From: Typhlomys cinereus
Taxonomy: Eukaryota > Chordata > Mammalia > Rodentia > Platacanthomyidae
DNA length: 64,000 bases
Direction: 5' to 3'
NCBI GenBank assembly: GCA_023101885.1
Contig: JALPQD010000513.1
Location: 434,001 to 498,000 of the forward strand
Shown in pieces: positions 33,541 through 44,869 of the stretch. The translations under genes were made by a program, and so were the position numbers. The notes under the pieces are model-generated. The model saw only the letters and a list, made by a program, of their open reading frames with translations, made no database searches and was not told the origin of the DNA. Positions within the stretch are counted from its first letter, which is position 1, and the number at the start of each line of letters is the position of its first letter.

Positions 33541-33654
33541 GCTAGCTTTTAAAGAAACCACCCTCTCCCTAAGTCGCTGTACTGTTTTGCATCCCTGCCA
33601 AGAATGAATGAGAGTTCCCATTGCTCCTCATCCTCCCCAGCATTTGCTGGTATC

Positions 33655-33888
33655 TGTGTACAAGTTACTTTTTCTCATCGGCGTGGTCTGACAAGAAGCA
33701 GTTCAAGGCAGAAAAGTTTGCTTTGGCTCAGGGTTCCAGGGGACTCGGTCCATCATGACAGGGACAGCATAGTGGCAGCAGCAGGAAGCAACTGGTCACA
33801 CTGCATCTGCAGTCAGGATGCAGAGAGGTAAATATTGGAACTCAGCTCTCTTTCTTAGCCTCCCTTTCGTTTTGCATTTATTTATTTA

Positions 33889-33936
<48 letters not shown>

Positions 33937-34250
33937 ATGCATGCATGCATCCCACAGCATTCTCTTAGAAGTCAGAAAACAGCTTGTGGGAGTTGGTTCC
34001 CTCCTTCCACCAGTTGAGGTCTAGGGTGGTCTCCTACCTTATACCAGGTCATCAAACTTGATGGCAAGTACCTTTACCCTCGGATCCATCTTACCATACC
34101 CTATTAGTTGAGCCTGGGACTCCATGTATTTGAAGGTGCCATCCACATTCTGAGTGGGTCTTTTCCTGCTCAGATAAGCCTCTCTCTGGAAACGGTCATA
34201 CAAACGCATCCAGAGGTGCCTCTTAGGGGATTCTGATTCCACTCAGACTG
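33655..34250 (-). repeat. LTR-like element with internal (GT)22 array
   Basis: agcagttcaaggcagaaaag, tttgctttggctcagggttc, cggtccatcatgacaggga and ctgcatctgcagtcaggatg resemble the reversed LTR-like family seen elsewhere. (GT)n lies at 33891-33934 with a gcatgcatgcat end. The part 34037-34245 reads like the other end of the element. Family uncertain. Confidence 0.45.
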
Positions 34251-34659
34251 ACAGTGAACATGAGCCATTGTAATTCTGTGCTCTGGATTCGGATAGTCTA
34301 ATAGCTTTGCAGTTGTACCTCCTTGTTTTAATTTACATTACTAAGATGACACGGGATGGGGACCACCTTTATTGTGCTTGTTTGTCCTCCGTGAATCTCC
34401 AGTGAAGCACTATCTGCTAATAATACCTTGGGTCCATTTTCTAGTCAGGTTGTTTGTTTTCTGATTGTCGAGAGTTAATAGGTCATTGTACATTTTAGAT
34501 AATGGACTTTTATCAGATATATCCCAGTCTGTGGGTTGTCCTTCCATTTTTTAACAGGTCTTTTGCAGAACATAAAATTTAATTTTGATAAGGCAGTTTA
34601 TCTAGTCTTTATTCAGTGAAGCATATCTTTGATCGTATATCTAAAAAGTCATTGTGGAG

Positions 34660-34930
34660 CTGAGAAGGTGGCTCATTGGTAAAAACCTTGCCTCACAAGC
34701 AAAAAGACCTGAGTTTAGATCTTAGATCCTATGGAAAAATGTGGCTTGGAAATGGTGGCAGCCTGCACTTTGGCCCTGGAAGGAGCAGTTTGTGTGGATC
34801 CCTAGAACCCACGTAAGTTCTGGGTGGGCATCTATTTCCAGACTTGAAAAGTAGAGACTGGAGCAAACTTATCATCGTGACCAAGCCTCGAAAAAGAATA
34901 AGGTCACATCTGTTAATAAAGGTCTTGAAC
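34660..34930 (+). repeat. B2-headed SINE (copy F, diverged)
   Basis: gagctgagaaggtggctcat, tggtaaaaaccttgcctcac, aagcaaaaagacctgagttt and agatcctatggaaaaatg match the head and start of the body of the local SINE family. A GA-rich tract follows at 34935-34982. Confidence 0.6.
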
Positions 34931-36719
34931 AGTTGTGAAGAAGAAAGAGGAGGAAGAGGAGAAGGAGGAGGAAGAGAAAGTTAAAGAACGGTAGTCAAGG
35001 ATGATTCCTTGTATCTATCTTCGCTCTCCACACATGCATGTATACATGTGCACGTGTGTCTCTACAGGTGTGCCCACACATATACAAACTGGCATATACT
35101 CAAATGAATCCCCCTCCACATCCATGTGAAATATAAGATAAAAATAAGCTTTCTTAAGAGTATGTTATTTTGGAAGCGTTTCATAGTTCAAATGATCCAT
35201 TCTGTTTTGTGATGTGTTTAAATTCTTTTTCTTTTCCGTGTGACGATGTCTGTTCTTTACCATTGTTTAGAAAGCTGGTCCTCCATTGCCTTCACTCCTA
35301 TAGCAAGGTTAGCCACGTGTACTTGAGTTTATCTGAGTTTATTTCTAGCCTCTCTATCTGTCCCATGTGTACTTGCCTACACTTACACCAGCACAATGCT
35401 AACTCGATTGTGGCAACTTTGTTGTAAGTCTTGAAATGGAATCAGTGTCAGTCCTACAAGTCATTGTCTCCTTCAGTTTTGTGTGGGTTACAAGATATGT
35501 GCTACAGTGTGTCACAGCATATGACTGTGGAAAGAGAAATAATGTCTTTTGTGTGCCGTGTGCTCTTTAGAATCCCTTGGCCAGCAGTCATAAAATAATT
35601 TGCAGGTGAATTCTGGCTGAGATCTTACTGAATCTGTAGATTAAGTCAGGAAGAACGGACATTGTAACACATTGATTGTGGAACATTCTTTTATCAAGGG
35701 TTTGGTTTATAGTTTTCCGAGAATAGATCCTCTGCCAGTTTTGCAGGACTTATGCTTAAGTATTTCTTTTCCTTGAATGCAAATGTAGATAGCCTTGTGG
35801 ACTTTTTAAAATACTAAATTCCTCTTGTATGTCATGGTTTGTTGTTATTGTTCATTTTAGTTACAGTTTAGATATTAATCTCCTACTAAACTAGTAAGAG
35901 ATTGGTAAATAATTTCCCATTTTAGAGGTGGCCTTTCTATTCTGTTTAATTGTATCTCTTTGATGTGCAATTTAAAGTTTTTTCATTAAGCCAAATTTGT
36001 CTGGCATGTTTTTTCTTGCCAACACCTTTGGTGCATATATCTGAGAAAATTATTGCCAAATACAGTATCATAAAGGTTTTTTTGGCCCTGTTTTCTGCTA
36101 AGATCTTACATTTAGTATATGGCAAATTTAAAGTTAAGAAATGAGAGTTCTCTACTTTTTCTTTTTCAAGACTTTTGAAATTCATGTTTCCTTGAGGTTT
36201 CATATTGATTTTAGGTTGGGTTTTTCTATTCTTCAGAAAAGAAAATCATTCAGAGTAGTATTGCTACCTTAACATTAAGGCATTCAATTCATGCCCACGG
36301 GGTGTATTTCTATTTATTTATGTCTTCTTTAATTTCTTCTAGCAGTATTTTATAGTTTTTTATTGGAGAAGTCTTTCATTTCCTTGGTTAAATTAATCTA
36401 TAAGAACTTTGTTCTTTCCATAATTACTAATAAGTGCTTTATTCTTTTTGATCTGGTTGTGAATGGGCCTTTCGATAGTTTCCTTCTTGCATTGTGCACA
36501 CTGTTGTATACTGACTCTATCTGTGCTACTGAATTGATTAGTTCTAATTTTTTTGTGTGAAAGTTTCAGTATTTTCTAACACACGCAGGATTGTATCTAC
36601 AGACAGAGGCAAGCTTGCTTCTTTTCCAACTTAGATGACTTGTATTTCTTTTTCTTGCTCAGTTGCTTTGATTGGAGCTTCCGATGCTATGTCAAAACAA
36701 GTAGCAAAAGTGGGCATCT

Positions 36720-37000
36720 GCCGCTGTAACAGACAGAAGCAACTTAAGAGAGGAAGAATTTATTTTAGTTCATGGCTTTAGGAAATGCCAAGCCTATCAG
36801 GGCACGGAAGGCCTGGTGCCCAGAGTGAGTCGGCGAACAGTGAAGTGGTGCTACAGTGTAACCCTCAAATGCCTGTCCTCAGGCACCACCCCTCCATCAC
36901 CAGCTATACTTCCTGCCCCAAAGGTTCCACAGCCTTCAATGCAGCAAACCCAACTGGGGACCATGTGCTCAAGCACAAGAACCTTTCCAGTGCCCGGTAA
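36720..37000 (-). repeat. LTR-like interspersed element, reverse orientation
   Basis: gtaacagacagaagcaactt, aagagaggaagaatttattt and tagttcatggctttaggaaa match the family end in reverse. It sits between antisense L1 on the left and sense L1 3' sequence on the right. Confidence 0.5.
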
Positions 37001-37006
37001 CTGGAA

Positions 37007-37447
37007 GCAGTTTTTTTTTCCCCCAAAACAACTGGAAGTATCCACATTCCCATCAACTGCAAATGGACAAGTAAAACGTGGCACATCTATACACGATAAT
37101 GAGATTTAGCAATTAAAAAGAATTGGGGTGCCAATGCATGCTACCAATTGATAAGCCTCAAACTTACTGAGCGTGAGAAGCCACACCAGACCCAGAAGAA
37201 CATGTGCTGTATGATTCCATTTATATGAAATGTTCAGAGAAGAAAACTCTCTGGAGACAGTAAATTAGTGGTTTGCTGGGGTGACAGGTAAAAGCAGAAA
37301 TTGTCACAAGGGATTTTACTGAATGACGGAGATGATCTAAAACTGGGTGTGGTGATACTCACCGGACTTATTAGCTTATCAGAAGCCATTGCATGCTTAA
37401 AACAAGTGAATCTGCAAAATGAAAATAAAACCCCAGTAAAGCTGGTT
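37007..37447 (+). mobile_element. LINE-1 3' end, sense orientation
   Basis: aactggaagtatccacattc, ccatcaactgcaaatggaca, gtatgattccatttatatga, aaatgttcagagaag and aattagtggtttgctggggt are characteristic of the old L1 3' UTR. It ends aaataaaaccccagtaaagc. The 121-codon frame crossing it is chance. Confidence 0.75.
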
Positions 37448-37449
37448 TC

Positions 37450-38255
37450 GGAAAAGATGAAAGGCTTATCAGGAAAATACAGAAAAGAATTAAAACAAAT
37501 CCACCCTGACGTCTGTTCTTGTGTCAATAGCTTAAATTCTTTCTGTTCATCTTGCTTCTCATTCTCTTCTAAGACCACATCTAAGTGTATCACCACTAAC
37601 ACTTCCACATTAAGGGGTATCGCGGCATCCGGATGCAGTGGTTCATCTGTACTCCCAGCTCTTTAGAAAGCTGAACCGCTAGAATCACCTAGAGTTGGAG
37701 GCTGGCAGCTGGATCTACAGCGTGATATCTTGTCTCTCAAAATAAAGTAGCAAGAAAAAAAAAACACAGTTATTTCCTATATGATAAAGTTTTATCATTT
37801 CATGTTTGCACAGTTACCCCTTCCTTGCTTAAACATTTCTAGATCTCCTGCCCCATACATGACCTATGTGTCCATTTGTGGCATGTGTCCATTGAGACAA
37901 GGATGAGAATATTTTTATGTTTCTAAGGCATTTCTAGTAGTCCCAGGAAAGGTGACGTATGCAGTTTCTCTCTGTCCACCCACAGTCAAGCAGGCACCTA
38001 TTTAAATACCCTCTCCATAGCTGGGTGTATCTTCTATCTTTGCTAATTAGGTCAGCCAAAATGGTCTCTCACTGTTGATTTAAGTGGAATTTGTTTAATT
38101 AGGAAGGCTGCAGAAATCTTCATTCATCAATTGCTTATTCATATTTTTAATGATATATCCTTGCTTGTCCTAGGCATGTTTTTATGCTAGGACATCTGTC
38201 TTTTTTTTTTTTTGGTTGTTTGTTTGTTTAGCTTAACTGTTTTTAAAAAATAAGA
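37450..38255. other. AT-rich sequence, no firmly named feature
   Basis: AT-rich, with degraded B1-like words at 37625-37740 (ccggatgcagtggttcatct, tagaatcacctagagttgga). Otherwise nothing I can name. Confidence 0.4.
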
Positions 38256-38257
38256 AC

Positions 38258-38470
38258 CCAGGGCCAGCAAGGTTGACTCATGGAGTAAAGGCAGCTGTAT
38301 ACAAACCTGGAGACCTGAGTTCTCCTCCTAAAGTCCACATAGTGGAAGGAGACAACTGAATTGCAGAAGTTGCCCTCTGACCTTGCACACACACACACTC
38401 TCTCTCTCCCTCTCTTATATTTGCTTTCTTTGGCCTCTCAAGTAAAATAGTAAATAAAAATAGAATAAAA
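38258..38470 (+). repeat. B3-like SINE
   Basis: gggccagcaaggttgactca, ctggagacctgagttctcct, acatagtggaaggagacaac and agttgccctctgaccttgca followed by short CA and CT runs match B3 (B2-related). Confidence 0.6.
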
Positions 38471-38514
38471 TAAGAACATCACATTTATATTCCCATATAT
38501 AATGCAAATATTTT

Positions 38515-38610
38515 TACAAGTTAGGCATGCAGTCCTATGATATAACACTCATCTAGCATGCACAAGCCTTGGACTTCAAGCCCTAATACTAAGGGAAGGA
38601 ATATAACTTA
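38515..38610 (+). repeat. ID-type SINE (diverged)
   Basis: ttaggcatgcagtcctatga, cactcatctagcatgcacaa and gccttggacttcaagcccta match the ID order. Confidence 0.5.
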
Positions 38611-38749
38611 AATTTTTCCAAATACTTGAATAACCTTAAAGACACAATTAATGAATAATTCATGCTTTCCCAGCTGATGGAGAACATTCCTCTTTTTCAT
38701 GTTTCAAATACTTGTCTCTGCTCGAGTCTCTTTCTAAAGGCTTTTTATC

Positions 38750-39885
38750 TTCTTTCCTTGATCTATCCGTGTTTTCGTATGTGATTACGATGTGGTTTTA
38801 ATTACGCTGGCTTAATGATATATTTTAAAATCTGGTAATACAAGTCACCTTTCATCGTTCCTTTAAAGACTTTTTTGTGTGTCATTATCTTATGCTTGGT
38901 CTTTCCGATACATTTTAGAGTTATTCTGCCAAGTTAAGGAGAAATCCTTCCATGGCTCTAATTGGAATAGAATTAAGCTTAAAAAAAAAAGATATTGGAA
39001 GAAAGTGACACTCAGAACTTGACTTTTCTTGAAGCAGCACACCTCCACATTCAACACCAGAGCTGCCTCACTCTCTGAAGGTGTTTTATTGTTTGTGTCA
39101 CTTATCAAAATATTAGCATTGCATCCTTTTTATGCAGCCCGTTGTTTGTGGTTTAATATCTTTACTGATATTATAGTGGAAACTCTTTTGCCATTAAACA
39201 CCTCTCCTGATCGCAACCTGTATACAAAGGGACACTATTAACTTGTGCTAACTGGCTGTTTAACTCTCCTGCCGGCTCTTGCCTGAAGTCATGGTTTGAG
39301 TTTTTTTTTAAAGGGCTGTTATGGGAGGAACACTTATTTATATCGTGTGCAAATCAGAACAAAGCAAAGTCTCCCCTCTCAATTCATCTGCTCTCTCATC
39401 TTGTCTGTCCATGGTGTAGTGTGATTCTTTGCTAACACCTTTCTTCCTCTTTGAACAACAATGCTCTCATCATTTCATTAGATATTAGTAGTGAGATATG
39501 CAAGGCTGGCGTGAGCTCATGTCACGTCAAGGAAGTCTTTCTTGGTGCTGTTTTATTAAATATTCCTAATGGCAGTCGATACTGGATTTATCAGATGCGC
39601 CTTCATGCATTTTGTGAGTTGATCATATTTTTTTTTCCTCCTTTGAACTATCGATGTGGTGGAATGAGATTCATAGATTTCTTTATATCGAACCAGCCTT
39701 CCGTCCCTGAAATAAAACTCTATGCGGTCATGGTATGTTAGCCTTGTAATATTCTGCTGGATTCTACTTGCTGGCTCTATTGGGAATTTTTATAGCAGTA
39801 TTAATAAGTTGGTTGTCTGATGTTGGCCCTGTCAGGATTTGTTATCGGGAATTTGCTGGTTGGCTAGAATAAACAGTTTCTGCAG
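38750..39885 (-). mobile_element. Old LINE-1 ORF2 pieces, antisense, abutting exon 2
   Basis: 38750-38970 (tctatccgtgttttcgtatg, ttaattacgctggcttaatg, ctaattggaatagaattaag) and 39450-39885 (gaaccagccttccgtccctg, attctgctggattctacttg) match reversed L1 ORF2. The last L1-like sequence stops about 130 bp before the exon 2 acceptor. Heavily decayed; no frame survives. Confidence 0.6.
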
Positions 39886-40014
39886 ATGGGCATCATCTAG
39901 CATCTGGCCGAGCATGGGGAAAGGTGGGGGACCTTGTGTGTGAAAACTCCTGAGCCAGGCACCATGACTGAGCCAGTCCCCCCTCCCCACACACAGTTCT
40001 CCCCTCTCTCCCAG

Positions 40015-40191
40015 GTGGAATCTTCGAGTATGCAGACGGCCCCAACGCCCAGGTCATGAATGCAGAGGAACACGCCTTTCGATTTTCTGCCAACATCATC
40101 AACAGAAACCGGACTCTCCTGCCCAACACAACCTTGACTTATGACATCCAGAGAATTCACTTCCACGACAGCTTCGAGGCCACCAAGAAAG
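40015..40191 (+). CDS. Grik3: Grik3 coding exon 2 (GluK3 amino-terminal domain)
   Basis: This exon encodes the first strand and helix of the extracellular amino-terminal (LIVBP-like) domain of kainate receptor GluK3, a ligand-gated cation channel subunit. Read from the second base of a split glycine codon it gives [14 protein letters not shown], then [20 protein letters not shown] and [20 protein letters not shown], ending at EATKK. Two N-glycosylation sequons are visible (NRT and NTT). The acceptor is a pyrimidine tract ending cccag; the donor is AAAG|gtgagt, close to consensus. The exon is 177 nt: 2 nt, 58 codons, 1 nt. The ADGPNAQ segment and [12 protein letters not shown] point to GRIK3, because GluK1 and GluK2 as I recall them differ and are about three residues shorter here. 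The exon joins 48756 in frame. Exon 1 lies upstream of the window. Confidence 0.97.
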
Positions 40192-40371
40192 GTGAGTGTG
40201 CAGCCCCTGCCTGCTCCCCTTCGAGCCTGCGGAGGGCTAGCGTTGGGCACAGAAGCAAGGCTCAGAGCCTTTCTACCCAGTCCGGGGACCTGCTTCCGTC
40301 CCAGTCCATTGCAGGCCGTGCCAGGCTCGCAGGAGCAGGAAGGAGCAGGGGCTGTCAAGAAATCCCAGGCT

Positions 40372-40500
40372 AGCCAGGCGTGGTGGCGCAGCCTGTCATG
40401 TCAGCACTGAAGAAGGCTGAAGCTAGGAGATCATGAGTTCAAGGTCATCCTGGCCTATGTAGCAAGACCTTACTGGGGGTGAAAAAAAAAAAAAGAAAAA
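40372..40500 (+). repeat. B1 SINE, 180 bp after exon 2
   Basis: agccaggcgtggtggcgcag, gatcatgagttcaaggtcat, cctggcctatgtagcaagac and a gaaaaaaaaaaaaag tail give a clear B1 in the sense orientation. It is less diverged than the other B1 copies here. Confidence 0.85.
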
Positions 40501-41099
40501 ATCCCAGACCACCTTGGGGGCTGGGAGAGAGTGAGAGGCAGTGGTGGTGGGGGTCCTTTGTATAGGAGAGGTGGGGAAGGGGCTGAGATTGACTGAGAGG
40601 TCTCCGTCCCCTCTGATTTCAGCAGATGTTCTCCAACTTGTTTTTTTCTTATCAGTTTTACCTTTAGCCAGCAAACAACGACTGCAGCTATTTATCAGGT
40701 GTGGTGTGATGCTTTGATACACACACGCACGGCTTTGATGGAATGATCTGGTCACTTCACGTTGAGGACGCGCCAAGCCTTCTTGGCTCTTTCAGCCTTT
40801 GCGGTACATTTAGTACTAACTATAGCCATCTTGTTAAGACAACTCGTTTGGTCTTACATTTGAATCCCGCCCAAAATATCAATATGGAGCTTAAATATAA
40901 AACACACCGCCTATTAGTTCAAGAGTGCACCGTTTGCCTGCGGTAACAGACTCAGTGAAAACAGAAAGCTGCGCCTTGCCGACCACAACTTGACCTTTGA
41001 GGCTAAGGATGACCCCAGAGTTGACCCCTGAGGATGTGGATGACCCTGAAGTCTGACTTATGTGTTTCCTGGCTTTTCTTCTGACTACATAATAACAAG

Positions 41100-41320
41100 A
41101 ACACTCTCATTGGTGAAAATAAGATGTGTTGAATCCAATTAATGCTGTCCCATCTGAATCTTTAAAAATAAAATTAAAAGACAGATCTTGCGCCTCCTCA
41201 TCCTTAATTAGCGGACCCATCGAAAAGTCAGCAAGTTTCCTCAAACAGATCATCCAGCATGCACTGCTGGCTTGCAATGTGTTATGTGGCCTCCCCAAAT
41301 ATATGATATACGGATCTTTG
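41100..41320. promoter_or_regulatory. AT-rich island in intron 2, enhancer candidate
   Basis: tgttgaatccaattaatgct, taaaaataaaattaaaagac, catccttaattagcggaccc and aacagatcatccagcatgca lie in unique sequence with TAATTA and CCAATTA cores. Inferred only. Confidence 0.3.
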
Positions 41321-41349
41321 TTGCTATTTCTTTTTTTTTTCCATTTCCA

Positions 41350-41665
41350 TGTGGATGTGTGAGGGGCAGCACATGTGCTTATGCATGTTCCCATGCGTGA
41401 GCATATGTGGAGGTCCACGATTGATGCTGGGCATCCTCCTTTATCCCTGATCTACCTTACTCTTTTGAAAGGAGGTCTGTACTCAAACCCAGTGCTTGCT
41501 AATAGGGCTAATCTCACTAACTCAATTGCTCTGGGGGTTTCCAATCTCTCCCTTCCAAGGCTAAAATTACTAGTGGGCACCACATCTACCCAGCATTTAT
41601 GTGGAATTCAAACTCTGGTTGTCTTGTCTGAACTGTAAGCTCTTTATCTGCCATTTCCCCAGACT
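41350..41665 (-). repeat. B4-type SINE, reverse orientation
   Basis: ttcccatgcgtgagcatatg, tggaggtccacgattgatgc, aggtctgtactcaaacccag and tctttatctgccatttcccc agac match a long B4-type element in reverse, with a diverged B1-like middle. Confidence 0.55.
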
Positions 41666-41694
41666 TTGTTACTAATTATTTTAAATATAGCTAA

Positions 41695-41712
41695 TACACA
41701 CACACATACACA

Positions 41713-41757
<45 letters not shown>
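41695..41757. repeat. (CA)n microsatellite with ATA interruptions
   Basis: CA array of about 60 bases with two CATACA steps at the left. Confidence 0.95.
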
Positions 41758-41759
<2 letters not shown>

Positions 41760-41761
41760 GC

Positions 41762-42125
41762 AAACATGTATACACAATTGATCTTCTGGATCCATGAACT
41801 CCACATCAGTGGATTTAACAAACCACAGGCCAAAAATATTCAGAAAAAAAAAATCAGTTGCCTCTGTACTGAATGAACACATGGTTTTCCGTGTCGTTTT
41901 CCCTAAACAATAAGCGTAGCACCTATTTCCATAGCATTTGCATTGCATTGTGTGCTGAGTCGTCTGGCAATGGTGGAGAGCATATGGGAGGATGTGTGTG
42001 AGACGTACGCCAGTGCCGCACTGCTCTGCATCAGGGACCTGAGCATCTGTGAGTCCGCTGTCTGCCTGGGGTCCTGGAACCCATTCTCCGCAGACCCTGA
42101 GAGAGACTGCATATCTGAACTATAT
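41762..42125. mobile_element. Ancient DNA-transposon remnant (Tigger/mariner type)
   Basis: tggatccatgaactccacat, cagtggatttaacaaaccac, aaaaatattcagaaaaaa, tgcattgtgtgctgagtc, catcagggacctgagcatct and tggggtcctggaacccattc follow the order of an old non-autonomous mammalian element. The exact family name is not certain. Confidence 0.6.
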
Positions 42126-42289
42126 TTTTGCATATAGATTTAATTCAAATTCAACTTAAAGGCTTAGATGACTGGAAATAGCTGCCATAGAACCTTAGAT
42201 TTCCATGTGACTGCTTTTTTTTGTTTTGTTTTTAAATCTCCAGCCTAAGGAATCTCATTCCCAAAATGACTAGGTCATCCTTCCCGTAC

Positions 42290-42475
42290 TATGATATCAT
42301 AACCCATCAAAGTCCCTATCACAATTTTTAGTGAAATAATTGTCTATTTAATGTCTTTCCCATTCTCCCTAACATTTTGGAGAGGAAGACTCTCTTGATA
42401 TTTTATATAAAATATTGGGGTATAGTAACTGCTCATTGAAAATGATGGTTGAATGAATAAGTGAATAGTGAGAGT
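42290..42475. repeat. Possible L2/MIR-type fragment
   Basis: attgtctatttaatgtcttt, tagtaactgctcattgaaaa and tgatggttgaatgaataagt have the look of an old L2/MIR-type tail. Weak. Confidence 0.3.
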
Positions 42476-42704
42476 TTGTAATGTGGACACCTAACTGTCA
42501 TCCCATACTCCAGTTGGCTGAGCTTAGGGGACAGTATGCGTGTCCACAGCCCGCCATGATCCTTTTTTCCAAGGAGTTTCCTGTTTCTAAGGCACTCGAT
42601 CTCTCCGTTGAGAAGGTGCCTGCAGCTGATTTTGGTTTTCAGGCAAGCATTTGTGTTCAGAATGTATATAGAGCACACAATTGTGGTGTTTGGCAAAATG
42701 CCCG

Positions 42705-42775
42705 TGCCTCAGTTTCCTCCTCTATGAAATTGTGCATTTCTGGAACATGTTCAGGAAAGCATCTGGCACTCCACT
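42705..42775 (+). repeat. MIR fragment
   Basis: gtgcctcagtttcctcctct, atgaaattgtgcatttctgg and gaaagcatctggcac follow the MIR order. Confidence 0.5.
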
Positions 42776-43589
42776 GAACAGGACTTTGTCTGGATATACT
42801 CGGGCCTCTGATCATCATGGCCGGGCCATAAAGGCAGGACTTGACCCCCACAGGGCTTTCCGCTGCCTTATCCTGCTGCTCCCCTGGACTTATGTGTGGA
42901 AGATCAGAGGGTCCCTGACTACTGACATTGTTGACTCCTACCCCACCCTGCCTTAACCCTGAAGAGTGGCCCCTTGTTCACCAGCCCCCTTGTGCTGGTC
43001 CTCTGATCACTCCCATCATGCCCCGCAGCTGGCATTGGGCAGAGGTGTAGTCACATGCCCAGCCTCATTCAGCTGCAATATGACTAAACCAGACCTGCTT
43101 ATAGAAAGGTCAGGATTTGCAGCAGATGCCTGGAGTCAGAACACAGAGACCAGGCGTGGGCTCCATAAGCCTCAAACTGGGCCTACAGTGTGACTTTCCT
43201 AAACAAACCGAAATGACATGCTGCCTTTCTTGTGTGTGCTGATGCAGCAGGTCTTCCCCATGCATGCAGGAGCCCAGTGCAGAATGAGAGCCTTCCCAGA
43301 GGTACTTACATTCCCTGTGTGGACCTGCAGAGACCAGGGACCACCCTCAACTCCTGGCAATCAGCCACAGTCTCCCCCTTCACACTAGCTGGCATGACTT
43401 GCTTGCCTAAAACCTTAGACAGAATGCCCCATTCCCAGGTCATCATCAGATCCCGTGAGGGCCTGCCCAGTCTAGGCCCAACCTGAGCTTCCTACTACAT
43501 ACATACACTTCATCCCTTAGCCTTTGGGCTCTGGGTTCTAATTTATCCTTCTTCTTTAGGGCTTTACTATATGTGTATATAATATGTAT

Positions 43590-43855
43590 CCATACATTTG
43601 TGGGCTTGACTTTAGTACTCTTTTAGTAGTATCTTGTGAGAATCAAAGGTCTTATGTTTAAGAAGTCCAATTTATTAATATTTCCCTTTGGGCTAATATC
43701 TCGAGCCTTCAAGAAGTCTCTGTCTATCTTAAAGATGATCTTTCATGTTTTCTTCTAGTTTTGTGGTTTCATTTTTCACAGCAGACTCTGATCTATCACA
43801 CCAGGATTTTCCATGTATCATGGGAGACAAGGGGTGAGGTTTTCCCCCCTGATGC
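43590..43855 (-). mobile_element. Old LINE-1 fragment, antisense
   Basis: ttaagaagtccaatttatta, tgttttcttctagttttgtg, gacaaggggtgaggttttcc and ggattttccatg match reversed L1 ORF2. Confidence 0.6.
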
Positions 43856-44069
43856 AGGGCTGGCGAGATGGATTCGACTTCTCTACAGGATGCTTTGACA
43901 GTATCTGTCAAATCTTTCACCTTCAAGGATGTTTCCATCCACTTTCACAAGACTAACCCAAAGCTGGAAATGTATTAAAGGGACAGTCCACAAGCTCATG
44001 GACAGATTGGCATGTAGTTAAACAACAGAGGTTTAGTGAGCAATAAAAAAAGAGAATAGACCCAGTGAG

Positions 44070-44156
44070 GGAAGCAGGAAAGTGGTGGAGAGCTTGCCTG
44101 GCATACACAAGGCTCTGGGTTCTCTCTCCAGTGTGCATGCTCATGACACATGTGCA

Positions 44157-44190
<34 letters not shown>
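44070..44190 (+). repeat. ID-type SINE with (CA)n tail
   Basis: ggtggagagcttgcctggca, tacacaaggctctgggttct and ctctccagtgtgc match ID; (CA)n at 44159-44190. Confidence 0.65.
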
Positions 44191-44191
<1 letters not shown>

Positions 44192-44869
44192 CCTCATGGC
44201 TGGACTCACAAGCATGTTAGTTGAAGCACAAGTGAGTGCTTTGGAGAGAAGGAAGTAATGTAAGTGGAAATGAACTGGAAGGGTCAAGAGAGGACCTTCT
44301 TAGATGTGGGGCATGTCTGGCAGAGGGAGCACAAGTGCTATGGTCCTGCAGGATAGGAACACGGTTATATGTAAGAATCCACACCAGTTATGTGCTCGGA
44401 GTGAACACTGTACTATATTACACAACATCTCAATTTTTTCGAGCCTGCCAGGAAGCTGCCCTCTTCCATGGATGGAAGCAAAGCTGTCTGACCTTCAAGG
44501 CATTTCTTCTGTTGAGCCAGCATCCCCTGGGCACCGGTCGTCCCTCCAGGAACACCGTGCACCCACGTTCTAAGCATTTTCTTTTGATCTTTGGCTCTGA
44601 GGCTGAGTTCTTCGGGAGCTTCATGATGAATCTTCCAAGGGGATGTGCTTGGGCCCAGTTCTGATGAATTCAATGGTAATTAATTTTCCCTAGATGGAAA
44701 TTCCCATCCCCATTCTCTCCCCCACACATTGGATCCAAACACCTTGGGCCATGTGGGGCAAAGAGATGCAGCAGCCTGGGAGTCTGGCACTGCCCACTCC
44801 TCCGGCTCAGATTCAATGAGCCTTTTTCCCCACACGAGGCCCAGGAGGCCTTTGCCCATGAAAGGGACT

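Larger units (their letters stand above)
33040..36720 (-). mobile_element. Old LINE-1, antisense, interrupted by later insertions
   Basis: Successive pieces match the reverse complement of mammalian L1 from the 3' UTR into ORF2: 33175-33400 (gcgtctataaacacctgtgc, aattccaaggagcacagctg), 33545-33655, 34310-34655 (aatggacttttatcagatat, aaaatttaattttgataagg) and 35580-36720 (attgtggaacattcttttat, attctttttgatctggttgt, gtgggcatct). Insertions include a B1 (33405-33540), an LTR-like element with (GT)n (33655-34250) and a B2-headed SINE (34660-34930). No reading frame survives. Confidence 0.7.
1..40014 (+). other. Grik3: Grik3 intron 1, 3' portion (at least 40.0 kb)
   Basis: Everything before exon 2 is read as the distal part of intron 1, because the first recognisable coding exon begins in mid-codon and GRIK genes carry a separate signal-peptide exon upstream. 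It ends in a good acceptor, ctctctcccag, at 40014. No other exon of a known protein was recognised on either strand. It holds scattered SINEs, MIRs, microsatellites and candidate regulatory islands, and from about 31 kb a dense LINE-1 mosaic. A non-coding or antisense transcript cannot be excluded from sequence alone. Confidence 0.9.

Noticed and set aside
37301..37666. 121-codon + frame as a possible small gene
   Set aside because: It starts in a LINE-1 3' end and runs into degraded AT-rich sequence; no recognisable protein.
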